From: JANNBN01 sp031385545
GTDB taxonomy: Bacteria > Actinomycetota > Acidimicrobiia > Acidimicrobiales > JANYDT01
DNA: 64,000 nucleotides
Direction of reading: 5' to 3'
NCBI GenBank assembly: GCA_031385545.1
Contig: JANNBN010000125.1
Location: 1-64,000, forward strand
Part shown: positions 54,106 through 62,177 of the stretch, piece after piece
Numbering within the stretch: the first letter of the stretch is position 1
How the letters are laid out: every line of letters starts with the position of its first letter
Notes under the pieces: model-generated
The model's input: only the letters and a program-made list of their open reading frames with translations
Told to the model about the DNA's origin: nothing
Databases searched by the model: none
Program-made: the position numbers and the translations under genes

Positions 54106-54748
54106 CCGTTGCTCCGAGTGCTGACCAGAGAGCCGCGAGTGCGACATCCGGGTCGGTGACCTTGATCGTATGCATACCCATGGCCGCGGCTGGCTTCAGG
54201 TTGATGCCGAGGTCGTCCAGGAAAACGCACTCGTGCGGCTGCACATCCAAGGCCTGGCACGCCGCCGTGTAGAACTGCGGCTCGGGCTTGCGACAACCGA
54301 CGACGCTGGATTCGATCACATGATGGAAGATCGCAATGACCTCGGCCCGTCCGTCGGCGTGGCCTGGCACGGTGCCCACCCGCTGGTTGCCGACGACCAC
54401 GTTGTTGGTGAGTAACGCCAGCAGATACCCTTCGCCCTTCAGCCGATGCAGCGCCGCCACCATCTGCGGGCGCAGGTCGCCGTGCAGCAAACCCATGATC
54501 GCCCGCCCGTCGACCGAGTGCCCCAACGCAGCCGCCTCGGCCTCGAACAGGATGCAAAAACCGTCGAGATCAACCTCGGAGCGCTCGAACTTCGCCCACG
54601 CGTTGGTGTCGGGATTCGTAGCGTTGATGGACCGAATCAGGTCCGTCGGCAGCCCGTTGGCTGCCTCGTAGCTGGCAAATGCCTCGAACGGGCTGGTGAG
54701 GATGACCCCGCCAAAGTCCCACAATACGGCCCGAAAACGCTGTTTCAC
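54098..54748 (-). CDS. HAD-superfamily hydrolase
   Basis: A 216-residue HAD-IA-like protein. Motif I is LWDFGGVIL (the nucleophile Asp with Gly in place of the second acid, as in ACAD10/YihX-like members), motif II LLTNN, motif III Lys in GCRKPEPQFY, and motif IV FLDDLGINLKPA. Such enzymes act as phosphatases or epoxide-hydrolase-like proteins; the variant motif I makes phosphatase activity uncertain. The start is GTG 54748. The stop codon is shared with the tRNA fragment. Confidence 0.85.
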   Translation of the reverse strand: MKQRFRAVLWDFGGVILTSPFEAFASYEAANGLPTDLIRSINATNPDTNAWAKFERSEVDLDGFCILFEAEAAALGHSVDGRAIMGLLHGDLRPQMVAALHRLKGEGYLLALLTNNVVVGNQRVGTVPGHADGRAEVIAIFHHVIESSVVGCRKPEPQFYTAACQALDVQPHECVFLDDLGINLKPAAAMGMHTIKVTDPDVALAALWSALGATDS

Positions 54749-54912
54749 CCCCTCAGAATCGCAGAATGCTCGTTAACCCTCCAAACCCCTGCTTGACTGG
54801 AGGTGTCGTTCAAGGTGCGGCGTCGATGTGCCGATTGGTACAACACGTCGGCCTCGGGATCAGTCCAGGCCAGTTCGGCCGGGCCTCCTCAGACGCCCAG
54901 GCGACGTTTCAC

Positions 54913-54962
54913 ACGTTCCAATTCAGCACGTTCCAATTCAACATTTCATACTTCCCAATTCA
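54913..54962 (+). repeat. AT-rich leader repeats before NYN-S1-H1-like gene
   Basis: acgttccaattca occurs at 54913-54925 and 54928-54940 (period 15), with a looser copy cttcccaattca at 54951-54962. It forms an AT-rich leader just ahead of ATG 54988, in a window that is otherwise GC-rich. Confidence 0.7.
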
Positions 54963-54987
54963 ACCCACACAAGCAGGTCCAGATCAC

Positions 54988-56838
54988 ATGACCACCTATA
55001 AGGTCGTCGTCGACGGATCGAACATCGCCACCGAGGGTCGCTCCCTCCCAAGCCTGAACCAGCTCGACGAAGCGGTTCAGTGCTTCATCGAGGAGCACCC
55101 TGGCGCAGATGTTCTGGTCATTGTCGACACGTCATTCGCACACCGGATCGATCCAACCGAATCCGAGATCTTCGAATCGGCGTACGACGCCGGCGAGATC
55201 ATCACCCCGCCAGCCGGAACGATCGGCCGTGGCGACAGCTTCATCCTCAAGGTGGCCGACAAGCTCGGCGCCACCGTGTTCTCCAACGACTCGTTCCAAG
55301 AGTTCCACGGCACCTACGACTGGCTGTTCGACCGCGGCCGCCTCATCGGCGGCAAGCCAATCCCCGGCCTCGGCTGGGTCTTTACGGACCGCACCCCGGT
55401 CCGTGGCCCCCGTAGCCGCGAGGCTGTCCGCGACGCCAAGCGTTCCCAGGTCCGTCTCGGGTCCAAAGAAGCAATGCGACCAATGCCGGTGCCGAAGGCC
55501 CCCCCAGCGTTCTTGACCGCCAAGGAAGAAGAAGCCGAGGTCGAGGCCAAGGCATCACGTGGACGCGGTCGAGGCCGCGAGCGTGACCGCGACCGAGGCA
55601 AGAAGCGTGGCGGCGAACAAGCCAGTGCCGTTGTGGCCGTTGCCGCTCCTGTCGAAGCGCGGCCCGCCAAATCCTCCCGCAAAAGCGCACAACAGTCTGC
55701 CCCGCAGTCAGCGCAACCATCCGAGCGGCAGACCCGTACGGCCCCTGTTGCCGACTCTTCGTTCGTGAACGAGAGCCTGCCCTTCGTCAGCTTCGTATCC
55801 GAGCATCTGCCCGGTACCGAGGTCGACGGCGTTGTCGATTCCTACGCCAGCCACGGCTTCTACGTCAGCATCGGCGATGCCCGCGGTTATGTGCCGTTGC
55901 GCGGCGCTGCTGACCCCATGCCCCGCTCGGCTCGGGATGTCGCCCGCAAGGGCGAGGAGTACACGTTCATCGTCCGAGCATTCGACGCCGAACGTCGTGG
56001 TATCGAGCTGGCTATGCCTGGCTCGCCGGCCGCCCAGACAATTGGTTCCGATTCTCCCGCAGACGTTTCCTCCAGCGAACGCGATGGCCGTTCGGCTAGT
56101 CGCGATCGAGATGGTGGCCGGGATCGGGGCCGCGATAGTGGCCGCGATAGTGGTCGCGATGGTGGGTCTCGTCGTGGACGTCGTCGCCGCGGACGTGGTC
56201 AAGGTGAAGATCAAGCTGGCCAGTCATTGCGGGCAGATGCGCAATCGTCCGACGATGCAGCTGCATCGTCGACCAAGTCGTCAGTGCCTCGTCGCAACGG
56301 CGCACGGAAAGCAACGGCTGCCGAGCAAGCTGCCGTCGCGAAGGTATCGGCCGTAAAGGCTTCCGCTGCGAAGAAAGCGGCCCCAGCTCCAAAGGCACCT
56401 GCGAAGGCAGTGGCTGCAAAGGCTCCAGCGAAGAAGGCTGCTTCTGCGACAGCCAAGGCTGCAGCTGCCGCCAAGGCCCCGACCAAGGGCGCGGCTCCGG
56501 TCAACAAGGCTCCGGTCAAAAAGGCTTCGGCCAAGACCGCTGCTCCTGCCAAGGCCGCTCCGGCGAAAGCTTCGACTCCGGCCAAGAAGGCGGTTCCAGC
56601 GAAGCGCGTTTCCGCGAAGGCTGCTCCGGCGAAGGCTGCTCCGGCAAAAACGGTCGCACCGAAGAAGGCCGCCAGCCCGGCGAAGAAGGCCGCCGTCAAG
56701 GCAGTTGCTCCCGCCAAGAAGGCTGTGGTCAAGGCCACTGCTCCTGCGAAAAAGGCAGCTCCTGCAACGAAAGCAGTAGCCAAGAAGGTTGTGGCGAAGA
56801 AGGTCGCCAAGGCTGTTGCCAAGAAGGCAGCCAAGTAG
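54988..56838 (+). CDS. NYN/PIN-like nuclease domain - S1 domain - histone H1-like tail fusion
   Basis: A 616-residue protein with three parts. Residues 1-130 look like a NYN/Zc3h12a-type RNase (VVVDGSNIATEGR with its Asp, VLVIVDTSFAHR, GRGDSFILKVAD and FSNDSFQEF supplying the acidic pocket). After an Arg/Lys-rich linker, an S1 RNA-binding domain follows (LPGTEVDGVVDSYASHGFYV). The last 200 residues start with an RGG-like run (RDRGRDSGRDSGRDGG) and become a histone-H1-like tail of repeated AKKA/APAK units. It should bind, and perhaps cleave, structured RNA, with the tail holding nucleic acid. The same kind of tail occurs in actinobacterial HupB-like proteins. Precise role unknown. Confidence 0.8.
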   Translation: MTTYKVVVDGSNIATEGRSLPSLNQLDEAVQCFIEEHPGADVLVIVDTSFAHRIDPTESEIFESAYDAGEIITPPAGTIGRGDSFILKVADKLGATVFSNDSFQEFHGTYDWLFDRGRLIGGKPIPGLGWVFTDRTPVRGPRSREAVRDAKRSQVRLGSKEAMRPMPVPKAPPAFLTAKEEEAEVEAKASRGRGRGRERDRDRGKKRGGEQASAVVAVAAPVEARPAKSSRKSAQQSAPQSAQPSERQTRTAPVADSSFVNESLPFVSFVSEHLPGTEVDGVVDSYASHGFYVSIGDARGYVPLRGAADPMPRSARDVARKGEEYTFIVRAFDAERRGIELAMPGSPAAQTIGSDSPADVSSSERDGRSASRDRDGGRDRGRDSGRDSGRDGGSRRGRRRRGRGQGEDQAGQSLRADAQSSDDAAASSTKSSVPRRNGARKATAAEQAAVAKVSAVKASAAKKAAPAPKAPAKAVAAKAPAKKAASATAKAAAAAKAPTKGAAPVNKAPVKKASAKTAAPAKAAPAKASTPAKKAVPAKRVSAKAAPAKAAPAKTVAPKKAASPAKKAAVKAVAPAKKAVVKATAPAKKAAPATKAVAKKVVAKKVAKAVAKKAAK

Positions 56839-56890
56839 CGGTTTCGCACAGAACAACCGCGAACGTTCCCGAACAACCCGGTCGGCGCGT

Positions 56891-56930
56891 TGCGTCGGTC
56901 GGCGTCGGTCGGCGTCGGTCGACGTCGGTC
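56891..56930 (+). repeat. Four tandem 10-bp units
   Basis: tgcgtcggtc, ggcgtcggtc, ggcgtcggtc and gacgtcggtc run head to tail between the NYN-type gene and the exonuclease gene. Confidence 0.8.
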
Positions 56931-56965
56931 GGTCCCGGGCTTCCAGCGGGTGTACTCAGGCCCCG

Positions 56966-56971
56966 TAAGGT
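56966..56971 (+). promoter_or_regulatory. -10 element of exonuclease III gene
   Basis: TAAGGT, 6 nt before GTG 56978; supports the GTG as a leaderless start. Confidence 0.5.
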
Positions 56972-56977
56972 AGACGG

Positions 56978-57802
56978 GTGCGTATTGCCACCTGGAACGT
57001 CAACTCGCTGAAGGCCCGCATGCCGCGCGTCGAGGAATGGCTCGCCGAGATCCAGCCCGACGTGCTGTGCCTGCAGGAAACGAAGCTTTCCGATGCGGCT
57101 TTCCCGGGCCTGAGTTTCCAAGCGCTGGGGTACGAGACGGCCCACCACGGCCAGGGCCAGTGGAACGGCGTGGCCATTTTGTCCAAGGTTGGCCTCACCG
57201 ACGTCACCCATGGGTTCGTGCCGGACCTTGCCCAACCGGCCGACGAGATCGACGACTACCGCGCAGGGGTGCTCAACGAGGCACGCCTGCTGACAGCCCG
57301 CTGCGGTGGTGTATTGGTGTCCAGCGTGTACGTGCCCAACGGCCGCAATCGCGACGACCCGCACTGGCACGCCAAGTTGGTGTGGCTCACCCACCTTCGC
57401 CGCCATCTCGACGCGCTGACCACACCCGCAGACCGTGTGATGGTGCTTGGTGACTTCAACATTGCCCCAGACGATCGCGACGTGTGGGACCCGAAGAAGT
57501 TCACCAACTCCACGCACGTCACTCCGCAGGAACGCGATCGGTTGACGCACGTCGAGGGCTGGGGCCTCACCGATCTGTTTCGCGCCATCTACCCGCAGGA
57601 TCGTCTGTACACATACTGGGACTACCGGGCAGGCGACTTCCATATGCACCGGGGCATGCGCATCGACCTCGTACTCGGCAGTGCTTCCGTGCGTCAGTCG
57701 CTGGAGTGGGCCATCGTCGACCGCAACGCTCGCAAGGGCAAACTACCGTCGGACCACGCCCCCGTCATGGTGCAACTCGACAGCAGTTCGTGGACGGCAT
57801 GA
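56978..57802 (+). CDS. xth: Exodeoxyribonuclease III / AP endonuclease
   Basis: A 274-residue ExoIII-family enzyme that incises abasic sites and resects 3' ends in base-excision repair. RIATWNVNSLKAR, LCLQETKL (metal Glu), VYVPNGR (catalytic Tyr), VLGDFNIAP and LPSDHAPVMV (catalytic Asp-His) are all present. The start is GTG. Its TGA overlaps the ATG of the thioesterase gene (ATGA), so the two are translationally coupled, and the ABC-F gene follows at once. Confidence 0.95.
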   Translation: MRIATWNVNSLKARMPRVEEWLAEIQPDVLCLQETKLSDAAFPGLSFQALGYETAHHGQGQWNGVAILSKVGLTDVTHGFVPDLAQPADEIDDYRAGVLNEARLLTARCGGVLVSSVYVPNGRNRDDPHWHAKLVWLTHLRRHLDALTTPADRVMVLGDFNIAPDDRDVWDPKKFTNSTHVTPQERDRLTHVEGWGLTDLFRAIYPQDRLYTYWDYRAGDFHMHRGMRIDLVLGSASVRQSLEWAIVDRNARKGKLPSDHAPVMVQLDSSSWTA

Positions 57803-58464
57803 ACGACCACCTCCGCAACGGTCACGCCACCGGCCGGGTTCCCGCCGACAGCCCCGAACGCACCGCTATGCATGCGTTGGCCGATGAAGTACGCAGGCTG
57901 GCTGCGGCAATGGTCGACCGCGACATGCCGGTCGAGGTGGCCGACCACGCCGCAATGATGCTACGTACACTTACTGACAGGGTGGCTGCGGCTCCGACGC
58001 GCGATTTCGCAACAGATCGCTACGACTCCACCGGGTTCGTAGATTTCTCGCCGGTCGGCGGCCTCGCGAACCCGGTCAGTCCTCCTCTCAGCCTGCGGCG
58101 TGAACCTGACGGCACCGTGTCCGGCATGGCGGTCTTCTCAGCAGCCTTCGAGGGGCCTCCGGCCCACGTCCACGGTGGGGTGCTGTCCGCCGCGTTCGAC
58201 GAAGTCCTCGGACTCGCCCAGACTGCGTGCGGGTTGACGGGCATGACTGGGCGCCTCACGGTGCACTACCGTCGCCCAACGCCGATCGGTGTCGAAGTGC
58301 GCTTCACCGGCCGTATCCAATCGATCAGCGGACGAAAGGTTCTGGCGACCGGCGAGAGTCTTGTGCTGTTCCAGGGCGAGTGGGTTGTCACGGCCGAGTC
58401 CGATGGGCTGTTCATCTCCATGCCCAACGGGTTCAAAACGCTCGCCGGCGACGAGGTGTTCTAA
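57799..58464 (+). CDS. Hotdog-fold thioesterase, PaaI-like
   Basis: A 221-residue protein: an N-terminal helical part (ALADEVRRLAAAMVDRDMPV) and a C-terminal hotdog domain with the motif AHVHGGVLSAAFDEVLGLA (residues about 133-151) and LTVHYRRPTPIGVEVRFTGR. PaaI-like hotdogs hydrolyse acyl-CoA thioesters. The coupling to exonuclease III (4-nt overlap) looks organisational rather than functional. It is followed by the ABC-F gene after 2 nt. Confidence 0.85.
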   Translation: MNDHLRNGHATGRVPADSPERTAMHALADEVRRLAAAMVDRDMPVEVADHAAMMLRTLTDRVAAAPTRDFATDRYDSTGFVDFSPVGGLANPVSPPLSLRREPDGTVSGMAVFSAAFEGPPAHVHGGVLSAAFDEVLGLAQTACGLTGMTGRLTVHYRRPTPIGVEVRFTGRIQSISGRKVLATGESLVLFQGEWVVTAESDGLFISMPNGFKTLAGDEVF

Positions 58465-58466
58465 TC

Positions 58467-60335
58467 ATGGGTGTACTTATCGATGCCGCGAGCGTCACCG
58501 TCAAACGACCGGACCGTGCGCTGTTCGACAACCTATCGGTCACCATCTCGGGCGGCGAGCGCTGGGGCGTGGTCGGTATCAACGGCACCGGCAAAACCAC
58601 GCTGCTGCGCGTCCTGGCAGGCACCCAGGAACCGGACTCCGGTGTGGTGCGCCGGGCCCGTGGCATCCGCGTCGGCGTGCTGGACCAGAACCCCGACCTC
58701 GGCAAGGGAACCGTGCTCGATGCACTCGGCGACTCGTGGGAGGCGGCTTCGGTGCTCGAGCGGCTCGGCATTGGATCGTTGGGCGATGCGCTCGTCAGCA
58801 AGCTGTCCGGCGGCCAGGCCAAGCGTGCGGCTCTCGCCCGTAGCCTGGTTCAGGTGCCGGGCGATCACGACGACGACCTGCTCATCCTCGATGAACCCAC
58901 CAACCACCTTGACCTCGACGGCATCGAATGGCTTGAACAGCGCCTGTCGATGCAGAAGGGAGCGGTGGTTCTGGTCAGCCACGACCGCCACCTGCTGGAC
59001 CGTGTGTGCGGGCGCATGCTGGAACTGGACCGCGGTACGGGCTTTGTCCACACGGGCGGGTATCAGGCATTCCTCGATGGTCGGGCGGTGCGTGAGGAAC
59101 GAAACGCTGCCGAGGAGTCCACCCGCCGTAACTTGGCCCGTCGAGAGTTGGAATGGCTCCGGCGCGGTGCCCCCGCCCGTACCAGCAAGTCTAAAGCGCG
59201 CATAGCGTCTGCGACGACACTCATCGAAACGCGGCCACAAGACGCAGCGCGGTCTGCCACTATCGGGTTCGGCGCTGCAACCGGTCGTTCTGGCGAAGGC
59301 CAAGGGCCATCTGCCGGTTCAGTGCAGGGTAGCTATCGCAACGCCTACGACGCCACGCTTGCGCCTCGGCTTGGGAACAAGGTTGTCGAACTCCATAACG
59401 TTGGCCACCGCTATTCCGCCGATGACCCGTGGTTGTTCCGCAAATCCAGCCTGATCCTTGATCCCGGCGGTCGCTATGGCATCGCTGGCGCCAACGGTTC
59501 TGGGAAGACCACACTTCTGGACGTCATCGCCGGTCGGTTGCAACCTGCTGAAGGCACCGTCGAAGTGGGCCCAACGGTTCGTATTGGCTACTACAGCCAG
59601 TTGGGCCAGGAACTAGATCCCAAGCAGCGGGTTCGCGAAGCGGTGGCCGGAAAGGCTCGGCCTGTCGGTTCGCCCGAGGACAAGAAGCTGATGGAGCAGT
59701 TCTGGTTCGCCAGCGATGCGCAGTTTGCCCCGATTGGGCTGCTGTCCGGTGGTGAGCGTCGTCGGCTTCAGTTGCTGCTGGTGCTCGCGGAACGGCCCAA
59801 CGTGCTCTTGCTCGACGAACCCACCAACGACCTCGACCTCGACACGCTTCGCGCTATCGAAGACTTTCTTGAAGACTGGCCGGGCACCGTGGTGGTCATC
59901 AGCCACGACCGCGCGTTCCTCGACCGGGTGGTGGAAGAAGTGCTGCTCGTCGAAGACGAAAAGGCCGCCTTGGTCCCTGGAGGCTACGGCGGCTGGCGAG
60001 CAAACCGAAGCAAGGGTACCGGCGTCAATCGGGTTGCCAAGGCCGTCGCATCCAAGCCGTCTGCGGCGCCAGAAGCTGAAACGTCATGGGCAGAAGATGG
60101 TGCCGAGGTCGAAGCACCCAAACGCAAGTCGAGGTCAACCTCTGGGTTCAAACTGCGCGAGCTGGAAAAGGAAATGACCAAGCTCGACCGCCGTCGGGCT
60201 TCGCTGGAAGCCAATCTTGTTGCTGCTGGCAGCGATCACGTGAAGCTCGCCACCATCGGCGCAGACCTTGGCGTAGTCACCGCGGCAATCGCCGCTGCCG
60301 AAGAGCAGTGGTTGGAACTCGCATCCGACGACTAA
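58467..60335 (+). CDS. ABC-F family ATPase, Uup-like
   Basis: A 622-residue ABC-F protein without membrane segments. Domain 1: GINGTGKTT, LSGGQAKRAALAR and LILDEPTNHLD. Linker: RRNLARRELEWLRRGAPART (the P-site arm region). Domain 2: GANGSGKTT, LLSGGERRRLQLLL and LLLDEPTNDLD. A C-terminal coiled coil (FKLRELEKEMTKLDRRRASL) matches Uup, which binds branched DNA and ribosomes. It lies two bases downstream of the thioesterase gene, forming a three-gene unit with xth. It is the second ABC-F gene in the window. Confidence 0.92.
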   Translation: MGVLIDAASVTVKRPDRALFDNLSVTISGGERWGVVGINGTGKTTLLRVLAGTQEPDSGVVRRARGIRVGVLDQNPDLGKGTVLDALGDSWEAASVLERLGIGSLGDALVSKLSGGQAKRAALARSLVQVPGDHDDDLLILDEPTNHLDLDGIEWLEQRLSMQKGAVVLVSHDRHLLDRVCGRMLELDRGTGFVHTGGYQAFLDGRAVREERNAAEESTRRNLARRELEWLRRGAPARTSKSKARIASATTLIETRPQDAARSATIGFGAATGRSGEGQGPSAGSVQGSYRNAYDATLAPRLGNKVVELHNVGHRYSADDPWLFRKSSLILDPGGRYGIAGANGSGKTTLLDVIAGRLQPAEGTVEVGPTVRIGYYSQLGQELDPKQRVREAVAGKARPVGSPEDKKLMEQFWFASDAQFAPIGLLSGGERRRLQLLLVLAERPNVLLLDEPTNDLDLDTLRAIEDFLEDWPGTVVVISHDRAFLDRVVEEVLLVEDEKAALVPGGYGGWRANRSKGTGVNRVAKAVASKPSAAPEAETSWAEDGAEVEAPKRKSRSTSGFKLRELEKEMTKLDRRRASLEANLVAAGSDHVKLATIGADLGVVTAAIAAAEEQWLELASDD

Positions 60336-60350
60336 CGCCAGTAGATCGTT

Positions 60351-60381
60351 TGGTAAGCGTCGTGGTTTACCAAGTATGATT
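60351..60381 (+). promoter_or_regulatory. Operator-promoter of AbrB/PIN pair
   Basis: ttggtaa (60351-60357) and ttaccaa (60368-60374) are inverted repeats with a 10-nt spacer, overlapping a -10 hexamer TATGAT (60376-60381) that lies 5 nt before ATG 60387. Binding of the antitoxin here would block a leaderless promoter. Confidence 0.6.
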
Positions 60382-60386
60382 TTGCG

Positions 60387-60623
60387 ATGGCCCGGGTTGA
60401 ACGTTTCAAAGTGTCGACTTCTGGTCAACTGTCGCTCCCGGCTGCAGTTCGTCGTCGTTGGCATCTGGGTGGAGGTGGACACGTCGACGTTATCGATCTG
60501 GGCTTTGGTGTGTTGACAGTTCCCGCTGGCACGGCAGGCCGTCTGCTCGATCAGGTCCTTCCGGCCGATGTCCACTATGCGAACGTTGCGAGTGAGGCCG
60601 ACGAACACCTTCGCACCACCTGA
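60387..60623 (+). CDS. AbrB/MazE-like antitoxin
   Basis: A 78-residue protein with a SpoVT-AbrB swapped-hairpin fold: FKVSTSGQLSLPAAVRRRWH then VDVIDLGFGVLTVP. These small DNA-binding proteins act as antitoxins and repress their own operon. It is followed 2 nt later by a PIN-like gene, the usual VapBC-like layout. The predicted operator lies just upstream. Confidence 0.8.
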   Translation: MARVERFKVSTSGQLSLPAAVRRRWHLGGGGHVDVIDLGFGVLTVPAGTAGRLLDQVLPADVHYANVASEADEHLRTT

Positions 60624-60625
60624 TC

Positions 60626-61057
60626 ATGGCGGTAGTCCTGCTTGACGATCATTTGCTCCGCGATTGGCTTGCTGGCCCGGATACTGCTTTACGACGAGCG
60701 GTCGCTCGATCAGACGTTGGGACAACCAACCTTTGGTATGCGCGCTTATGTAAGAGTGCGGCAGGCCACGGTGGCGGAGCGTTGATCGGCTCGTGGTCCG
60801 GCAAGGAACGCGAACTCGTGATTGCAGGACTCTTCGCACTTCCCGAGACCTTGACCGTTGTTGAGATGACCCATCTTGCGTGGCGAATGGGCCAGTTGGT
60901 TCATGATCATGGTGGACTCTCCACTCTCGGGTCCGAGGCTGTCGCAGCTGCCGAGCGACTGAGAGCCCGTGTTCTTGTCTCGTCGCGTGACGATGGCCCT
61001 GGAATCCGGAACGCTTGCGAAGCACTCAAAATTCAGTACCAGACGTTGCGGCGATAG
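60626..61057 (+). CDS. PIN-like toxin, VapC type
   Basis: A 143-residue protein starting VVLLDDHLLRDWLAG and ending ARVLVSSRDDGPGIRNACEA plus LKIQYQTL. The paired acids in LLDDHLL, an acid in VVEMTHLAW and SSRDD fit a divergent PIN nuclease core. Together with the AbrB-like gene it forms a VapBC-like toxin-antitoxin pair, intact by length. Target RNA unknown. Confidence 0.7.
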   Translation: MAVVLLDDHLLRDWLAGPDTALRRAVARSDVGTTNLWYARLCKSAAGHGGGALIGSWSGKERELVIAGLFALPETLTVVEMTHLAWRMGQLVHDHGGLSTLGSEAVAAAERLRARVLVSSRDDGPGIRNACEALKIQYQTLRR

Positions 61058-61082
61058 TCACCCGGCAAGGTTGAATCGAGAA

Positions 61083-62075
61083 CTACTGCATCCATTCCGC
61101 AAGGGCTTCGGCCATTGCTTCCAACTCGTCAGCCACGTTGCCGACTGGCTGAAATGCAATCTCGGTGATGCCCGCTGCCGACAACTCACTCACCTTTGTT
61201 CGCAGTTGATCGGAGGTGCCCGTGAGCGGCGACAGTGCGGCAACTGCTGCGGGAGTCAGCACCTGGCGATCGATGTCGTTCATGACCGTGAGGTGACCTC
61301 GGTGCAGCTCGAGGTGGCGGATCGACTGGGGAATTGCTTCGGCCAGTGCAATGAATCGGTCGGCGTTCGGTAAGGACTCAAGACGGTCGTCGTGCTGTTC
61401 CAAGAAGGCGTGGTACGCAACGGCGGCTGGAGCTCCGGCGGCTTCGAAGGCCCGTGGCGACTCGATGGTTTCTCCGGGTCTGATCACCGTTCCGAATCCG
61501 AGCAGAGTTGCAGTTGGTATGTTCGCATAGGAAGCGTCCACTCGTGGCCGGCTGGTAAAGATGCCCAGTCCCATGTCGCCTGCGGTGCCTATCCCTCTTG
61601 GGCCGTTCACACCCAGCACCCACCGAATGTGGATGGGCCGATGTGGAGCCTGTCCGATGCCGTGCAGCATTTGCACCATTTGTCCATCCACTTGGACAGT
61701 TTCGCCGCGAAGCAACGCCTGAATGGTTTCGATGTTCGATGGCATGTCGGCCCAGCGCAGCGGCTTTTGGCCCATTGCTCGGCGGCCGGTGAAGCCGGTG
61801 CCGACACCGACGACCACCCGATCGGCGCCGACAAGGTTCACCAGGTGTGCAATGGCAGAAGCGGTCACCATTGGATGGCGCAGCGACGGGATGAGGACAC
61901 CGGGGCCAAGAGTGATGCGATGGGTTCGCGTCGCAGCCAGGGCGAGTGTCATCCAAACATCAAGTTGGAGCGCCGGAGTGTCGTACACCCAGGCCGTGTG
62001 GTAGCCAAGCTGTTCTGCCAACTCAATGTGTGCCGGAGTATCGGGAACAGGAGGGAAGGCACAGGAAACTCGCAT
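61083..62075 (-). CDS. LLM-class (probably F420-dependent) oxidoreductase
   Basis: A 330-residue luciferase-like barrel. Visible: AHIELAEQLGYHTAWVYDTP, ATRTHRITLGPGVLIPSLRH, ADRVVVGVGTGFTGRRAMGQ and GIGTAGDMGLGIF. The subgroup (coenzyme F420-type, TIGR03857-like in general form) is common in actinobacteria that make F420, but no F420 genes lie here, so flavin use cannot be ruled out. It is divergent from dinB by about 100 bp. Unlike the LLM gene at 29611 it has no enzyme partners. Confidence 0.85.
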   Translation of the reverse strand: MRVSCAFPPVPDTPAHIELAEQLGYHTAWVYDTPALQLDVWMTLALAATRTHRITLGPGVLIPSLRHPMVTASAIAHLVNLVGADRVVVGVGTGFTGRRAMGQKPLRWADMPSNIETIQALLRGETVQVDGQMVQMLHGIGQAPHRPIHIRWVLGVNGPRGIGTAGDMGLGIFTSRPRVDASYANIPTATLLGFGTVIRPGETIESPRAFEAAGAPAAVAYHAFLEQHDDRLESLPNADRFIALAEAIPQSIRHLELHRGHLTVMNDIDRQVLTPAAVAALSPLTGTSDQLRTKVSELSAAGITEIAFQPVGNVADELEAMAEALAEWMQ

Positions 62076-62146
62076 GGGTTGTTTCTAGTCGGACGCCGAG
62101 GTGGCCGTCCGGGCCAACCCCGTGTCCTGCACGAATTCCCTGGACG

Positions 62147-62169
62147 AACGAACACGTGTTCGTTACGAT
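62147..62169 (+). promoter_or_regulatory. LexA (SOS) box and -10 of dinB
   Basis: CGAACACGTGTTCG (62149-62162) matches the Gram-positive/actinobacterial LexA box CGAAC-N4-GTTCG exactly and extends to an 18-bp perfect palindrome (62147-62164). It abuts a TACGAT -10 (62164-62169), 8 nt before ATG 62178. LexA bound here would block RNA polymerase. Confidence 0.85.
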
Positions 62170-62177
62170 GACAGCCG

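Noticed and set aside
53875..54159. Small ORF spanning the tRNA fragment.
   Set aside because: Its second half is only the translation of the tRNA 3' end; the first half has no recognised family.
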